From: Apilactobacillus quenuiae
GTDB lineage: Bacteria > Bacillota > Bacilli > Lactobacillales > Lactobacillaceae
DNA: 64,000 bases
Direction of reading: 5' to 3'
NCBI RefSeq assembly: GCF_002994005.1
Contig: NZ_POSN01000003.1
Coordinates: forward strand, 96,446-160,445
Both the position numbers and the translations under genes were made by a program. The notes below the pieces were generated by a model that was not told where the DNA came from, made no database searches, and worked only from the letters and a program-made list of their open reading frames with translations. This document shows, one piece after another, positions 25,879-35,201 of this stretch. How positions within the stretch are numbered: position 1 is the stretch's first letter; the number at the start of each line of letters is the position of its first letter.

Positions 25879-27150
25879 TTATTCAAATACTGATTGATAA
25901 GTCCATCCCATTGTTTTACCTTCATATTGCACAAGATAATAATGAGTATTCCAACCAACCTTTTTAGCTTGTCCAATAATCTTAACTTTTTTACCAGCTA
26001 AATTTTGGATGTTACCTAGTACTTTATTTTCCGCAAAATGACTACCCTTTACATGTTCATTGAATTCACCAGTAGCATCTGCCTTAATGGTTTTTTCATT
26101 ATCAGTATTCTTATAATCAATATAGTTTTCAACTGAATTAGACTTAATCCAACCCATGCTCTTACCATGACGAGTTACACGATAATAAACATCACCATTT
26201 TTAGTAACTCCCTTTTTGTTAGCAAAAAGAGTAGCAGCTTTATAGTCTTTAACTAAATGTAGTCGTTTTCTAGAGCTATAAGTTTTATCCTCGCCTAAAT
26301 GATTGTAAAAGTTAAAGTTAGCATTATCTTTAACAGTAAGTTTTAAATTACTATTATAATATTTTACACTACCTTGAATTTTAACAGGTCTACTTTTCTT
26401 TTTACTATCGGGTACTAATGTGTTTGTTGATTTACTACTCGCATTATCGTCTTTGTTAGCAACTGGCAATTCAACATTACCAATAAACCAACCTTTACCT
26501 TTACCTAATAAACTTGCGTCAATCTTTTTACCTAATGCACTTGAATAGTGACGATCAGTATATTGCCACATTACACTATTTACCGAAGGTTTTTTACTTT
26601 GATATGCTGCCACCCAATATCCATCATAATATTTCAATGCTTTAGCTGCATGTTGCAACATAAAATGTTGATAGGAATAGAATAGGATTTTTTTACTACC
26701 TACCAGTGGACGTAGTGCCCTAACCCATGCCTTCGTAGCATTGTTAGAACTACCGTGTTTTACTGAAGCCATTTCATAGTCATTAACATAAAACTTAGCA
26801 TTAGGTGCTAATTTATATAAATGCTTAGCTTCATTTTTAGCAGCACTTGAACTTGAATATCTACTAAATGAGTAAACACCATAAGGTAATCCATACTTTT
26901 CTAATAGTCTACGATTATTATTAAAAGTTTTATCATGATAAGAACTACCATATTGAACTCTTAAAATAACAAATGGCACTTCATGTTTTAATTTCTTAAC
27001 TTTGTTAGCAGTAAAATTTCCTTGCCATTCGGACAGATCATAAACTCGATTACTATTTGCATGTACTTTATTTGTATTAGCAAAACTTACACAAAATAAA
27101 AATGCAAATAAAGTTGCCAACATTAAAAACATTGACCTCTTTTTAATCAA
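25879..27150 (-). CDS. secreted GH25 lysozyme (N-acetylmuramidase) with SH3-like repeats
   Basis: A 423-aa protein starting at TTG with AGGGGTG upstream. A signal peptide covers about residues 1-31. GH25 domain at about 35-225: VYDLSEWQGN with the first catalytic Asp, FVILRVQYG, YVNDYEMAS holding the D-x-E pair, and VMWQYTDRHY near the end. It cleaves the beta-1,4 link of peptidoglycan. The C-terminal 170 residues contain two copies of a bacterial SH3/GW-like module (YRVTRHGKSMGWIKSNSV and YLVQYEGKTMGWTYQSVF), which bind the wall. A role in cell separation or wall turnover is likely. Confidence 0.92.
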   Translation of the reverse strand: MIKKRSMFLMLATLFAFLFCVSFANTNKVHANSNRVYDLSEWQGNFTANKVKKLKHEVPFVILRVQYGSSYHDKTFNNNRRLLEKYGLPYGVYSFSRYSSSSAAKNEAKHLYKLAPNAKFYVNDYEMASVKHGSSNNATKAWVRALRPLVGSKKILFYSYQHFMLQHAAKALKYYDGYWVAAYQSKKPSVNSVMWQYTDRHYSSALGKKIDASLLGKGKGWFIGNVELPVANKDDNASSKSTNTLVPDSKKKSRPVKIQGSVKYYNSNLKLTVKDNANFNFYNHLGEDKTYSSRKRLHLVKDYKAATLFANKKGVTKNGDVYYRVTRHGKSMGWIKSNSVENYIDYKNTDNEKTIKADATGEFNEHVKGSHFAENKVLGNIQNLAGKKVKIIGQAKKVGWNTHYYLVQYEGKTMGWTYQSVFE

Positions 27151-27410
27151 TATAATTCACCCCTATTTATACTTCTCTAATATCAATACTAATTACTAGT
27201 ATAAAGGCTAAATGTTGCAAGAATGATATGACAATATTACAAAATATAACAATTTTGTTATTTTAAATAAATTTATATTATAAAATCAATGTTAAATTAC
27301 TATTAAATCAACATTTAAAAGAGAATCTTAAGTTTTTACAATACTAATAATATATTTGAACGTATTATATAAATTTATATAAAATGCAACACTTTTCTTC
27401 ATTTTGATGA

Positions 27411-27438
27411 TTGTATATTTTTGTTTTCTTAATATAAT
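27411..27438 (+). promoter_or_regulatory. promoter of the MacB-like ABC gene
   Basis: TTGTAT (27411-27416), 16-bp spacer, TATAAT (27433-27438), 45 bp before the start codon. The rest of the 330-bp divergent region (27151-27482) is AT-rich with no clear operator. Confidence 0.65.
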
Positions 27439-27482
27439 AGTTGGTACAATCTTTTATATAGAAACATGAAAGGAGTATTAAA

Positions 27483-29396
27483 ATGTCCTTCTTAGAATTA
27501 AAAAACATTCAGAAGTCCTATTACTTAGGAAAAGATGAATTCAAAGTCTTAAAGGGTATTGATTTAGCATTCAATAAAGGTGAAATGATTTCCATCTTAG
27601 GTGAGTCTGGTGGTGGAAAATCAACTCTAATGAATATTATTGGTGGTCTAGATAGTAAATATTCTGGTGATGTTTTATTAAATGGTAAATCCTTAAAACA
27701 TGAAACTGATAAACAACTAGATGAATATCGTCGTAATACAATTGGTTTTATTTTTCAAAGTTTTAATTTAATTAGTCATTTAACCCTTCTAGATAATGTT
27801 ATGGTTCCATTGGAAATGACAACATTATCAAAAAGTGATCAACGTAAAAGAGCTGAAGAATTATTAACAAAAGTTGGTTTAAAGGAACACATGCATAAGC
27901 ATCCTAACCAATTATCTGGTGGACAAAAGCAACGTGTTTCTATCGCCCGTGCATTAGCTGGTGATCCAGAAATGTTAATTGCTGATGAACCTACTGGTGC
28001 ATTAGATCCACAAAACACTGAAGAAATTCTTCAAATCCTAGAAGATATTGCAAAAGAAGGTAAATTGGTTTTAACTGTTACTCATTCTGATAAAGTGGCT
28101 TCCTATGGAACTCGTATTGTCCATATGACAGACGGAAAAATTGACCAAGATAAAAACCTTCGTGATAAATTTCCTGAACAAAAAGATGAAACTCTAGAAT
28201 CTAAGTCATTAGCATTTAGTTCCACCTTAAAAATGACCTGGGACAATTTAAAGTACAATGCAAAGCGTAATTGGCTAATTATTTTTGGTGGAATGATTGG
28301 AATCTTTTCAGTTATTTTCATGCTTGGTTTAGGTAATGGAGTTCGTGGTTATATTAATCATGAAATTTACTCACAAGTAAATCCTAATAGTGTACAAATT
28401 CAACATAAAGATTCTAATGATCATTCATCATTCAAAGCTTCTGATATTAATAAGATTAAAAATGTAAAAGACATTTCTTCTGCTGAAAAAGGTTATGCCT
28501 CAAGCGGGATTCAATTTAAATACGGTAAGAAGACTGCTCAAAGTCAAATGTTGACTACCAGTGCTTCTACAATTAACAGTAATAATATTAAAAAAGGAAC
28601 TACTCCTAAAGATAATGAAGTATTGATTAATAAGACAACTGCTCAAAGTTTAGATAAAAAGAATTATCGTTCTGTAGTTGGCAAAAAAGTTCAAACTACA
28701 TTTACCGCACAAAAAGATGGTCGTCCTTTCCCTGTTACTAAAACATTTAAGATTGCTGGTGTTTATGACTCACAATCACCATTAGTTATTACAACTTACA
28801 ATACTGTAAAGAATGCTTTAGCTGATAACAAGATTAAGATGACTACCACCTTCATTGATGCCAAAATTAAAGGTGGTGTTGGTAATGTCACACCTGTTCA
28901 AAATAGTATTAACAATATGAAAGTTAATGGAAAGAACACATATAGTGTTTCAGGTGCTGGATCCATTGTTTCTACTTTAAATACTTACATTAATTTAGCA
29001 GTTTATGTCCTAGCTGCAATTGCTGGAATATCATTATTAGTATCAGCAATTATGATTATTGTTGTATTATACATTAGTGTTTCAGAGCGTACTAAAGAAA
29101 TCGGGATTCTACGTGCACTAGGTGTAACTAAAGGAAGCATTAGAATGCTATTTGTTTCTCAAGCAGTATTACTAGGACTATTCTCATCAGTATTATCAGT
29201 TTTAATTGGTTATCTATTACAATTTGGTATTAACGCTGCTGTTGATAATGCAATCGGATATTCAATTATTCAAATTACTCCTAGCAATGCAATTTTTGGC
29301 ATTATCATTTCAATTATCATTAACTTGTTGGCTTCAATTCTACCTGCAAATAAAGGTGCTAAGTTAGATCCAATTGAAAGTTTAAGTGCTGAATAA
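27483..29396 (+). CDS. MacB-like ABC exporter, fused ATPase and FtsX-type permease
   Basis: A 637-aa single-chain half-transporter. ATPase at residues 1-225: Walker A GESGGGKST, Q-loop FIFQSFNL, signature LSGGQKQRVSIARAL, Walker B MLIADEPTGALD, H-loop VLTVTHSD. A membrane helix at about 260-285 starts the FtsX/MacB permease, followed by an extracellular domain (about 290-495) and three more helices at the C-terminus, with the conserved SVSERTKEIGILRALGVTKGSI. Such proteins export or sense antimicrobial peptides in Firmicutes. No histidine kinase pair is next to it, so the substrate is open. Confidence 0.92.
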   Translation: MSFLELKNIQKSYYLGKDEFKVLKGIDLAFNKGEMISILGESGGGKSTLMNIIGGLDSKYSGDVLLNGKSLKHETDKQLDEYRRNTIGFIFQSFNLISHLTLLDNVMVPLEMTTLSKSDQRKRAEELLTKVGLKEHMHKHPNQLSGGQKQRVSIARALAGDPEMLIADEPTGALDPQNTEEILQILEDIAKEGKLVLTVTHSDKVASYGTRIVHMTDGKIDQDKNLRDKFPEQKDETLESKSLAFSSTLKMTWDNLKYNAKRNWLIIFGGMIGIFSVIFMLGLGNGVRGYINHEIYSQVNPNSVQIQHKDSNDHSSFKASDINKIKNVKDISSAEKGYASSGIQFKYGKKTAQSQMLTTSASTINSNNIKKGTTPKDNEVLINKTTAQSLDKKNYRSVVGKKVQTTFTAQKDGRPFPVTKTFKIAGVYDSQSPLVITTYNTVKNALADNKIKMTTTFIDAKIKGGVGNVTPVQNSINNMKVNGKNTYSVSGAGSIVSTLNTYINLAVYVLAAIAGISLLVSAIMIIVVLYISVSERTKEIGILRALGVTKGSIRMLFVSQAVLLGLFSSVLSVLIGYLLQFGINAAVDNAIGYSIIQITPSNAIFGIIISIIINLLASILPANKGAKLDPIESLSAE

Positions 29397-29400
29397 AAAT

Positions 29401-29430
29401 AAAGGATGCTCATTATCGAGCATCCTTTTT
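29401..29430. terminator. bidirectional terminator between convergent genes
   Basis: AAAGGATGCTC (29401-29411) pairs with GAGCATCCTTT (29418-29428). It serves the ABC exporter and the TetR gene of the ECF operon. Confidence 0.9.
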
Positions 29431-30001
29431 ATATTACATACCACATGTCTTTATTTATAAACTTGTATATATAATCTTTTGAATAGTCATCAAAATTATG
29501 AACCCAAAAAGAAATTAATCCAATTGCTTCAACTGCACAATAAAAAGAAAATATTTTATTTCTTTTACTATCAAAGTTGTCTGGACTTTTATCTAAAGAC
29601 TTTCTAATAATTGATTCAAAGAAACGGACTAATTGAAAATGAAATTCAAAATCACCTTTTTCACTCAATAAAAAAGACAATAATTGATGATTTTTTTCAA
29701 TTATGTTTAATAGTGATTTGATAAAAATATCTTGCGGTTTACCTTGTTCCAATTCCTCATTACTACAATTACTAAAAACATTATATTTAATTTTTATTTC
29801 ATTTAAAATACTGGATTCAATAAAATTAACTAAATCAAATTTGTCTGCAAAATGACGATAAAAAGTACTACGATTAATCCCAGTAATTTTTATAATATCA
29901 CTGACCGTTACTTTTTCTAATCCTTTTTTTCGGGCAATCATAATTGTATTATCAATAATATCTTGCCTTGTGCGTTGCCTTTTGGCTTCATAAATAGCCA
30001 T
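29429..30001 (-). CDS. TetR/AcrR-family regulator
   Basis: A 190-aa protein with an N-terminal helix-turn-helix (RQDIIDNTIMIARKKGLEKV then DIIKITGINRSTFYRHFADK). The C-terminal ligand domain is diverged and helical, of the TetR_C_7-like type. It is the last gene of the ECF operon, 15 bp after ecfT, so it probably regulates that transporter or responds to its substrate. The ATG follows AAGG at a long spacing. Confidence 0.88.
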   Translation of the reverse strand: MAIYEAKRQRTRQDIIDNTIMIARKKGLEKVTVSDIIKITGINRSTFYRHFADKFDLVNFIESSILNEIKIKYNVFSNCSNEELEQGKPQDIFIKSLLNIIEKNHQLLSFLLSEKGDFEFHFQLVRFFESIIRKSLDKSPDNFDSKRNKIFSFYCAVEAIGLISFWVHNFDDYSKDYIYKFINKDMWYVI

Positions 30002-30016
30002 TACTAAATCACGACC

Positions 30017-30844
30017 TTAGATAAACGGATTATAGAATCTGCCACCATCCATTTTCATAAATAAAATTCCTAAAATAACAATGAAAATTGACAACAATAT
30101 TATAGAATAATCCTTTTTATTAAAATTACGGTTCATATACCAAGTGCGATGTTTATTTTTACCAAATCTACGTAGTTCCATCGCCTGACTTATCGTTTGA
30201 ATTTTATCTAAACTAGATAAAATTAACGGAATTAAAATTTGTGTAGTGCCCTTCAATCGACTAAATAATTTTCCTTTTTTAGAAATTTCATATCCACGAG
30301 CTTGTTGGGCTAAGCTAATTTCTTTAAAGTCATTTTGCACATCCGGTATATATCTTAATGATAATGAAAGAGAATAACTTAAACGATAAGATACACCAAT
30401 TTTATTTAAGCTAGCAGAAAACTCACTAGGATTAGTAGTAATTAAAAAGATTAACGATATCGGAACCGTAACTAAATATTTTAATCCTAAGTTCAATTCG
30501 TAGAACAATTGTTCCTTAGTAATTGTAAAATATCCTAGATTAATAAGAACATGCCTAGTGCCATATAAAGCTGCACCATGATTAGGTGAAAATACAAAGA
30601 CCATTACTAAATTTAATACTGCAAAAATAAAAATTAACTTAACTACAAATTTAATTTGTACCCATTTAATTTGTGACTGCTTAAAAGCAAAAATAGATAA
30701 TAATAAAACCAAGATGATGAAACGATAATCATAGCTAATCATTGCAATAATTGATACTAAGATAAAAAAGATTAATTTACTGGTACCAGTTAATTGATGT
30801 ACCCAAGTGTTATTGTGATCGTATCCAAATAAATTACTGTTCAT
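30017..30844 (-). CDS. ecfT: ECF transporter transmembrane component EcfT
   Basis: About 275 aa. The ATG at 30844 (MNSNLFGYDHNNTWVHQLTG) overlaps the end of the ATPase gene by 11 bp and carries the family N-terminus. Five to six membrane helices are evident. The coupling helices carry the two Ala-Arg-Gly-type motifs: AQQARGYEI is clear, and AMELRRFGKN is the second. EcfT links the ATPases to the substrate-binding S component. Dedicated operon placement implies a group I ECF transporter rather than the shared housekeeping module. Confidence 0.92.
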   Translation of the reverse strand: MNSNLFGYDHNNTWVHQLTGTSKLIFFILVSIIAMISYDYRFIILVLLLSIFAFKQSQIKWVQIKFVVKLIFIFAVLNLVMVFVFSPNHGAALYGTRHVLINLGYFTITKEQLFYELNLGLKYLVTVPISLIFLITTNPSEFSASLNKIGVSYRLSYSLSLSLRYIPDVQNDFKEISLAQQARGYEISKKGKLFSRLKGTTQILIPLILSSLDKIQTISQAMELRRFGKNKHRTWYMNRNFNKKDYSIILLSIFIVILGILFMKMDGGRFYNPFI

Positions 30845-32540
30845 ATTGATTATCTCGCTCCTTGCCAATTAAGTAATTTGAAAAATCATTATATTTAACG
30901 TTAAAGCGCTTGGCTAAAATACTTAAACTAGTTCTTCTTAAGTTCGCCTTAGCAAGCAGTTGTTCATCATCCAATACTTTTGCTGGGGTATTATCACGTA
31001 AAATATTATGATCACCAATAACTAAAGTTCGTGTTGAATATTCAGCCATCAAATGCATATCATGAGTAATAAAGATCATCGTTAAGGCTTGTTCATGATT
31101 TAATTTTCTTAGGAAATTCATGATTTCAGTATAGTGATAGTAGTCTTGTCCAGCAGTTGGTTCATCCAAAATTAACAATTTCGGCGATAAGACTAACATA
31201 CTAGCTATGGTTAATCGTTTCTTTTGTCCATAGCTTAATGCTGAAATTGGCCAATTCCTAAATGGATATAAATTACATATTTTTAATGCATGATTAACTT
31301 TTGCCTTGATTTGTGCTTTAGGATAATGTCGTAATTTCAAACCTAGAGCCACTTCATCATAAATCATAACCTTGCTAATCATTTTATCTGGATCTTGCAT
31401 AATATAACCAATATCATCAGCGCGCTCTTTAATGGATTTGTTTAATAAGCTTTCACCATTGAACTTAATTTCTCCAGCATTGGGTGTCAAAAATCCAACA
31501 ATGAGTTTACTTAAAGTTGTTTTACCTACTCCATTTTTACCCACTAAAGAAACCATATCACCTTTTTGAATGTCAACATTCAGGTTATCAAAAATTTCTT
31601 TTTTACCATATGAAAAGCTTAATTTTTTAATTGATAAAATGTCATCTGAATCATTGTAATTACTAATTGGCTTGACATTAGCGCTAACCTTTTTTATGCG
31701 ATCTGCAACTTCTGGGCCATTAACCTTTTCAACTGAATCAATCTCATTTAGTGTGTTTAAACTCACACCCATCTTTTTAAGAGCTTCTATATATAATGGT
31801 TCTCTGATTCCATATTTATTCAAAATATTCTTTTTTAAAAGTTCTGCTGGATGATAAATACCAACAATTTCACCGTCATCCATTAAAACTATTTTATCAA
31901 TATCTTGAGTTAAGGATTCTTCTAAACGATGTTCAATAATAACAATCGTGTTTTTCAATTCATTATGTAAATCTTGTAGTAACTGAATTGATTCATGACC
32001 TGCCATTGGATCTAATGCAGCTAAAGGCTCATCTAATAATAATATTGGTGAATCATCAACTAACAGACCAGCTAGTCCAGTCCGTTGCTTTTGACCGCCA
32101 GATAAATTATTAGGTGCTTGTTTCAATAAATTATTAATTGATAATTTATTAGACCATTGGTTAACCTTAGCGCGCATAGTTGGGTTATCAAAACAATCAT
32201 TTTCCATCCCAAAAGCAATGTCTTCAGCCACTGTCAATCCTACAAACTGGTCATTGGAATTTTGTAATAAGGTACCGACTTTTAATGAAGTATCAAATAT
32301 CGACATATCTTTGGCATCCTTACCATCAATATATATTTCACCAGATAAATCACCACGAAAGTTTTCTGGAATTATTCCATTGATTAAGTTACCTAGTGTT
32401 GATTTACCGGAACCAGAAGGCCCCACTACTAAAACCTTTTCGCCCTCATTAATTTGCAGATTAATATTTTTTAAAGTAGGTTCTGCCTGCGCATTATAAC
32501 GAAAAGTAACGTTCTTAAATTCAATCATTGTTTTGGGCAT
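30834..32540 (-). CDS. ECF transporter fused double ATPase (EcfA-A')
   Basis: A 568-aa protein with two ABC ATPase domains. First: Walker [11 protein letters not shown], signature LSGGQKQRTGLA, Walker B LLLDEPLAALDP. Second (from about residue 300): Walker A VGKNGVGKTT, signature ALSYGQKKRLTIA, Walker B LLILDEPTAGQD. A fused pair of this type is common in YkoD-like ECF systems. It energises uptake of the substrate bound by the S component at 32544-33098. AAAGGAG lies before the ATG and overlaps the stop region of the S component gene. Confidence 0.94.
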   Translation of the reverse strand: MPKTMIEFKNVTFRYNAQAEPTLKNINLQINEGEKVLVVGPSGSGKSTLGNLINGIIPENFRGDLSGEIYIDGKDAKDMSIFDTSLKVGTLLQNSNDQFVGLTVAEDIAFGMENDCFDNPTMRAKVNQWSNKLSINNLLKQAPNNLSGGQKQRTGLAGLLVDDSPILLLDEPLAALDPMAGHESIQLLQDLHNELKNTIVIIEHRLEESLTQDIDKIVLMDDGEIVGIYHPAELLKKNILNKYGIREPLYIEALKKMGVSLNTLNEIDSVEKVNGPEVADRIKKVSANVKPISNYNDSDDILSIKKLSFSYGKKEIFDNLNVDIQKGDMVSLVGKNGVGKTTLSKLIVGFLTPNAGEIKFNGESLLNKSIKERADDIGYIMQDPDKMISKVMIYDEVALGLKLRHYPKAQIKAKVNHALKICNLYPFRNWPISALSYGQKKRLTIASMLVLSPKLLILDEPTAGQDYYHYTEIMNFLRKLNHEQALTMIFITHDMHLMAEYSTRTLVIGDHNILRDNTPAKVLDDEQLLAKANLRRTSLSILAKRFNVKYNDFSNYLIGKERDNQYEQ

Positions 32541-32543
32541 AAA

Positions 32544-33098
32544 CTACTCCTTTTTTAAACTACCTTTTTCGACTTTAGTTGAAGCATACATTACCAATAA
32601 AATAGTTCCAATTACTCCAGTTGAAATACTATTAGTAATTGCTGAAATAATCCCTTGTAAATAAACTTTATTGCTGGGCTCTGAATAAATTAATACATCT
32701 CCAGTTGGCGCAAGTAAAACCCAGCCAATAATATTAATAAAAATTTGATAAATGTTATATACCACTAATTTTTTTAAACCAATTTTACCATCCGCTAATA
32801 CAATGTATCTTTTTAGTAATCCAATAGCAAAGCCAATAAAACCAGTTGTAAATACCCAGGTCCACCATGGAGCTCCAAATTGAGTGAAATCAGATAAGGA
32901 ATGACCAAAGAAACCAACAAAAAAGCCAACAATCGGACCAAACATAATTGATATAAAGCCTAAAAATCCATAAGAGGTATCAATATTAGTATTAGGTATT
33001 CCTGAAGGAATCGAAACATATCTTTTTAGTAAAAATAAAATTGCAGTTCCAATACCGATTGCAACCACACTTTGAACACTTAATTTTTTTCTATGCAT
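32544..33098 (-). CDS. ECF transporter S component, UPF0397 family
   Basis: A 184-aa integral membrane protein with about five to six helices. The N-terminal VVAIGIGTAILFLLKRYVSI and PNTNIDTSYGFLGF, then FGHSLSDFTQFGAPWWTWVFTTG, are hallmarks of UPF0397 S components. It binds the small-molecule substrate, predicted to be a vitamin or related compound; the sequence does not say which. It is the first gene of the operon S component-ATPase-EcfT-TetR. No riboswitch was seen in the 170 bp upstream. Confidence 0.88.
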   Translation of the reverse strand: MHRKKLSVQSVVAIGIGTAILFLLKRYVSIPSGIPNTNIDTSYGFLGFISIMFGPIVGFFVGFFGHSLSDFTQFGAPWWTWVFTTGFIGFAIGLLKRYIVLADGKIGLKKLVVYNIYQIFINIIGWVLLAPTGDVLIYSEPSNKVYLQGIISAITNSISTGVIGTILLVMYASTKVEKGSLKKE

Positions 33099-33275
33099 AT
33101 TTCATACCTCATTTTATGTGTATTTATGTAAACATTATAACAGCTCTACTTACAAAAAATTGTTAATTTTAGTGTATCATTTTTAAAATGCTTGCACAGT
33201 AGTCTATTTGCTATCATTATTAAATGTATAAATGTTATTATTATATTTAATTAAAATATTTAGGGAGTGAATCAA

Positions 33276-34148
33276 ATGCTTGCACAAGCTGACAATCCTA
33301 GTGTATTTACTAAATATCTTGAAGGATTTAAATGGGATGAAATTCTACGTAACATCACAGACATAGTGATTGACCTAGTTTTAATTTCCATTTTCTTTTT
33401 AATTATAAGAGCTATCGGTAAGGCCATTATTAATCGTTTATTTAGTAATTATGCACACAAGGAAAATAGTAATATTTCATCTAATCGAATGAAAACTTTA
33501 CACTCATTATCAATGAATGCATACATTTATATGTTAGTATTCTTTTGGATTTATTCGGCGTTAACCATTATCGGGGTTCCTATCGGTACTTTATTAGCTG
33601 GTGCTGGATTATTTTCAGTAGCAATTGGTCTTGGTGCACAAGGCCTTGCTAGCGATATTATTAATGGATTTTTCATTTTATTTGAAAAACAAATAAATAT
33701 TGGTGACTATGTAACAATTGGTGATGTTACTGGTACTGTTTCTGAATTAGGATTAAGAACTACTAAGATTAGAAGTAATAATGATGCTTTGAATTTTATT
33801 CCTAATCGTAATATTACAGGTATTAGTAATATGTCTAAGGAACGCATGAAAGCTGAAATTAATATTCGTGTTAATCCTGATACTCCAATTACCAAGGTAA
33901 TTAATGTTATGAAAGATATTAACAAAGAATACGTACCAAAAACTAAAGGAATTATTGATACTCCTCAATTGTTAGGTACCGTTGATATGGGTGATGGCAC
34001 CATTGCTGTTAAAGAATATATTCCAACAACTGATGAAGCTAGATTCGATGTTCAATTTGAATTCCTACAATTATATCTAGAAGCTATTAAGGCTGCTGGG
34101 ATTACATTACCTAATAACAAAGTTATCTCAGATATTTCAAAAGGATAA
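33276..34148 (+). CDS. mscS: MscS-family small-conductance mechanosensitive channel
   Basis: About 290 aa. The ATG at 33276 has AGGGAG at 8 nt; the in-frame GTG at 33267 overlaps that ribosome site. Three membrane helices: about 27-47, 70-95, and the pore-lining third helix ALLAGAGLFSVAIGLGAQGLASDIINGFFI, rich in Gly and Ala as in MscS. The beta domain follows with FEKQINIGDYVTIGDVTGTVSELGLRTTKIR. It releases solutes on hypo-osmotic shock. Confidence 0.95.
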   Translation: MLAQADNPSVFTKYLEGFKWDEILRNITDIVIDLVLISIFFLIIRAIGKAIINRLFSNYAHKENSNISSNRMKTLHSLSMNAYIYMLVFFWIYSALTIIGVPIGTLLAGAGLFSVAIGLGAQGLASDIINGFFILFEKQINIGDYVTIGDVTGTVSELGLRTTKIRSNNDALNFIPNRNITGISNMSKERMKAEINIRVNPDTPITKVINVMKDINKEYVPKTKGIIDTPQLLGTVDMGDGTIAVKEYIPTTDEARFDVQFEFLQLYLEAIKAAGITLPNNKVISDISKG

Positions 34149-34150
34149 AC

Positions 34151-34187
34151 AAAAAAGGAATGCCTATTTTATATGGCATTCCTTTTT
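34151..34187. terminator. bidirectional terminator between mscS and mleR
   Basis: AAAAAAGGAATGCC (34151-34164) pairs with GGCATTCCTTTTT (34175-34187). Confidence 0.92.
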
Positions 34188-35064
34188 ATTTAATTGATTT
34201 TCTAATGTTATCCAGCACCTTTTGCTGCAATTCATTGAAATAATGTGATTTTAAATAAACTAGATTGGTAACGAACTTGGGCATGTTATCATCTTCTAGC
34301 TTCAATCTAACTACATTTTCAGGATAGCTAACAAATGAGTTAAAAAAGCCTACTCCAACGTTATTAGAAATTAGATTCATAATGTTATTGGTTTCATTCG
34401 AACGTAAAATGATGTTGGGATGCATCCCATTTTTCTTCGTTAATTGACGAAATGATTCGTTTTGGACAAAACCTTGTTTAAATAAAATGAAATCTTCATT
34501 TTTTAAATCACTAAATTTGATTGAATCTTGCTTAGCTAAATGATTTTCTTTCGATACATATACATAAAAAGGAATCTGATCAATCTCCTCAGTTTCAATG
34601 CGTGCATCTTCCATCGGATTAATTGATCCTAATAATGCTAAGTCTAATTCTCCACTCTTCAATGCATCTAAAGTGGTTTCAGAACCATACTCAAAAGTAG
34701 TAATATTATTTAATAGATTTTCTTCCTTCAAATGTTGGGCAATTTTAGGAAAATATTTAGTTTCAATAATTGGTGGCAAGCCAATTGAAATTTTATTTGA
34801 TTTTAGATTTTCGATATTTTGCTTAGCTACTTCAAAATGGCGAATAATTGCTCGAGCATGTTTTAATAACTGTTTTCCACTATCGGTAACAATTAATTCA
34901 CCATGTGTACGATGTCTAATAATAAGTTTAGAATCCATTTCTTTTTCTAATCTTTTTAATGCAAAAGTAATGGTGGGCTGACTCACATTAAATTCTTCTG
35001 CTACTTTCGAAAAAATTTTTATTTCGGTTAAGCTTATAAAATATTCAAGATCTCTAGTATTCAT
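34186..35064 (-). CDS. mleR: LysR-family regulator, MleR type
   Basis: About 292 aa. ATG at 35064 with AAAGGTGG 5 nt upstream. The N-terminal helix-turn-helix reads NTRDLEYFISLTEIKIFSKVAEEFNVSQPTITFALKRLEKEM, and the effector domain follows from about residue 90. It is divergent from the malolactic enzyme gene, the standard arrangement for MleR, which activates mleA in response to L-malate. The shared intergenic region carries an inverted repeat of LysR type. Confidence 0.9.
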   Translation of the reverse strand: MNTRDLEYFISLTEIKIFSKVAEEFNVSQPTITFALKRLEKEMDSKLIIRHRTHGELIVTDSGKQLLKHARAIIRHFEVAKQNIENLKSNKISIGLPPIIETKYFPKIAQHLKEENLLNNITTFEYGSETTLDALKSGELDLALLGSINPMEDARIETEEIDQIPFYVYVSKENHLAKQDSIKFSDLKNEDFILFKQGFVQNESFRQLTKKNGMHPNIILRSNETNNIMNLISNNVGVGFFNSFVSYPENVVRLKLEDDNMPKFVTNLVYLKSHYFNELQQKVLDNIRKSIK

Positions 35065-35135
35065 TTTAACCACCTTTAATTATTGAAATAACGGCATTTA
35101 TTTTTTACATATAAATTATTTTTATTATAACACTA

Positions 35136-35156
35136 AGTTTTGACTATCAAAAAACT
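35136..35156. promoter_or_regulatory. candidate MleR operator
   Basis: AGTTTT (35136-35141) and AAAACT (35151-35156) form an inverted repeat with 9 bp between arms, in the 137-bp divergent mleR-mleA region. The form suits a T-N11-A LysR box. An assignment from position and shape only. Confidence 0.45.
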
Positions 35157-35201
35157 ATGTATTATTATCTAATATATTAATTAAGAAAAGAGGTATGTAC
35201 T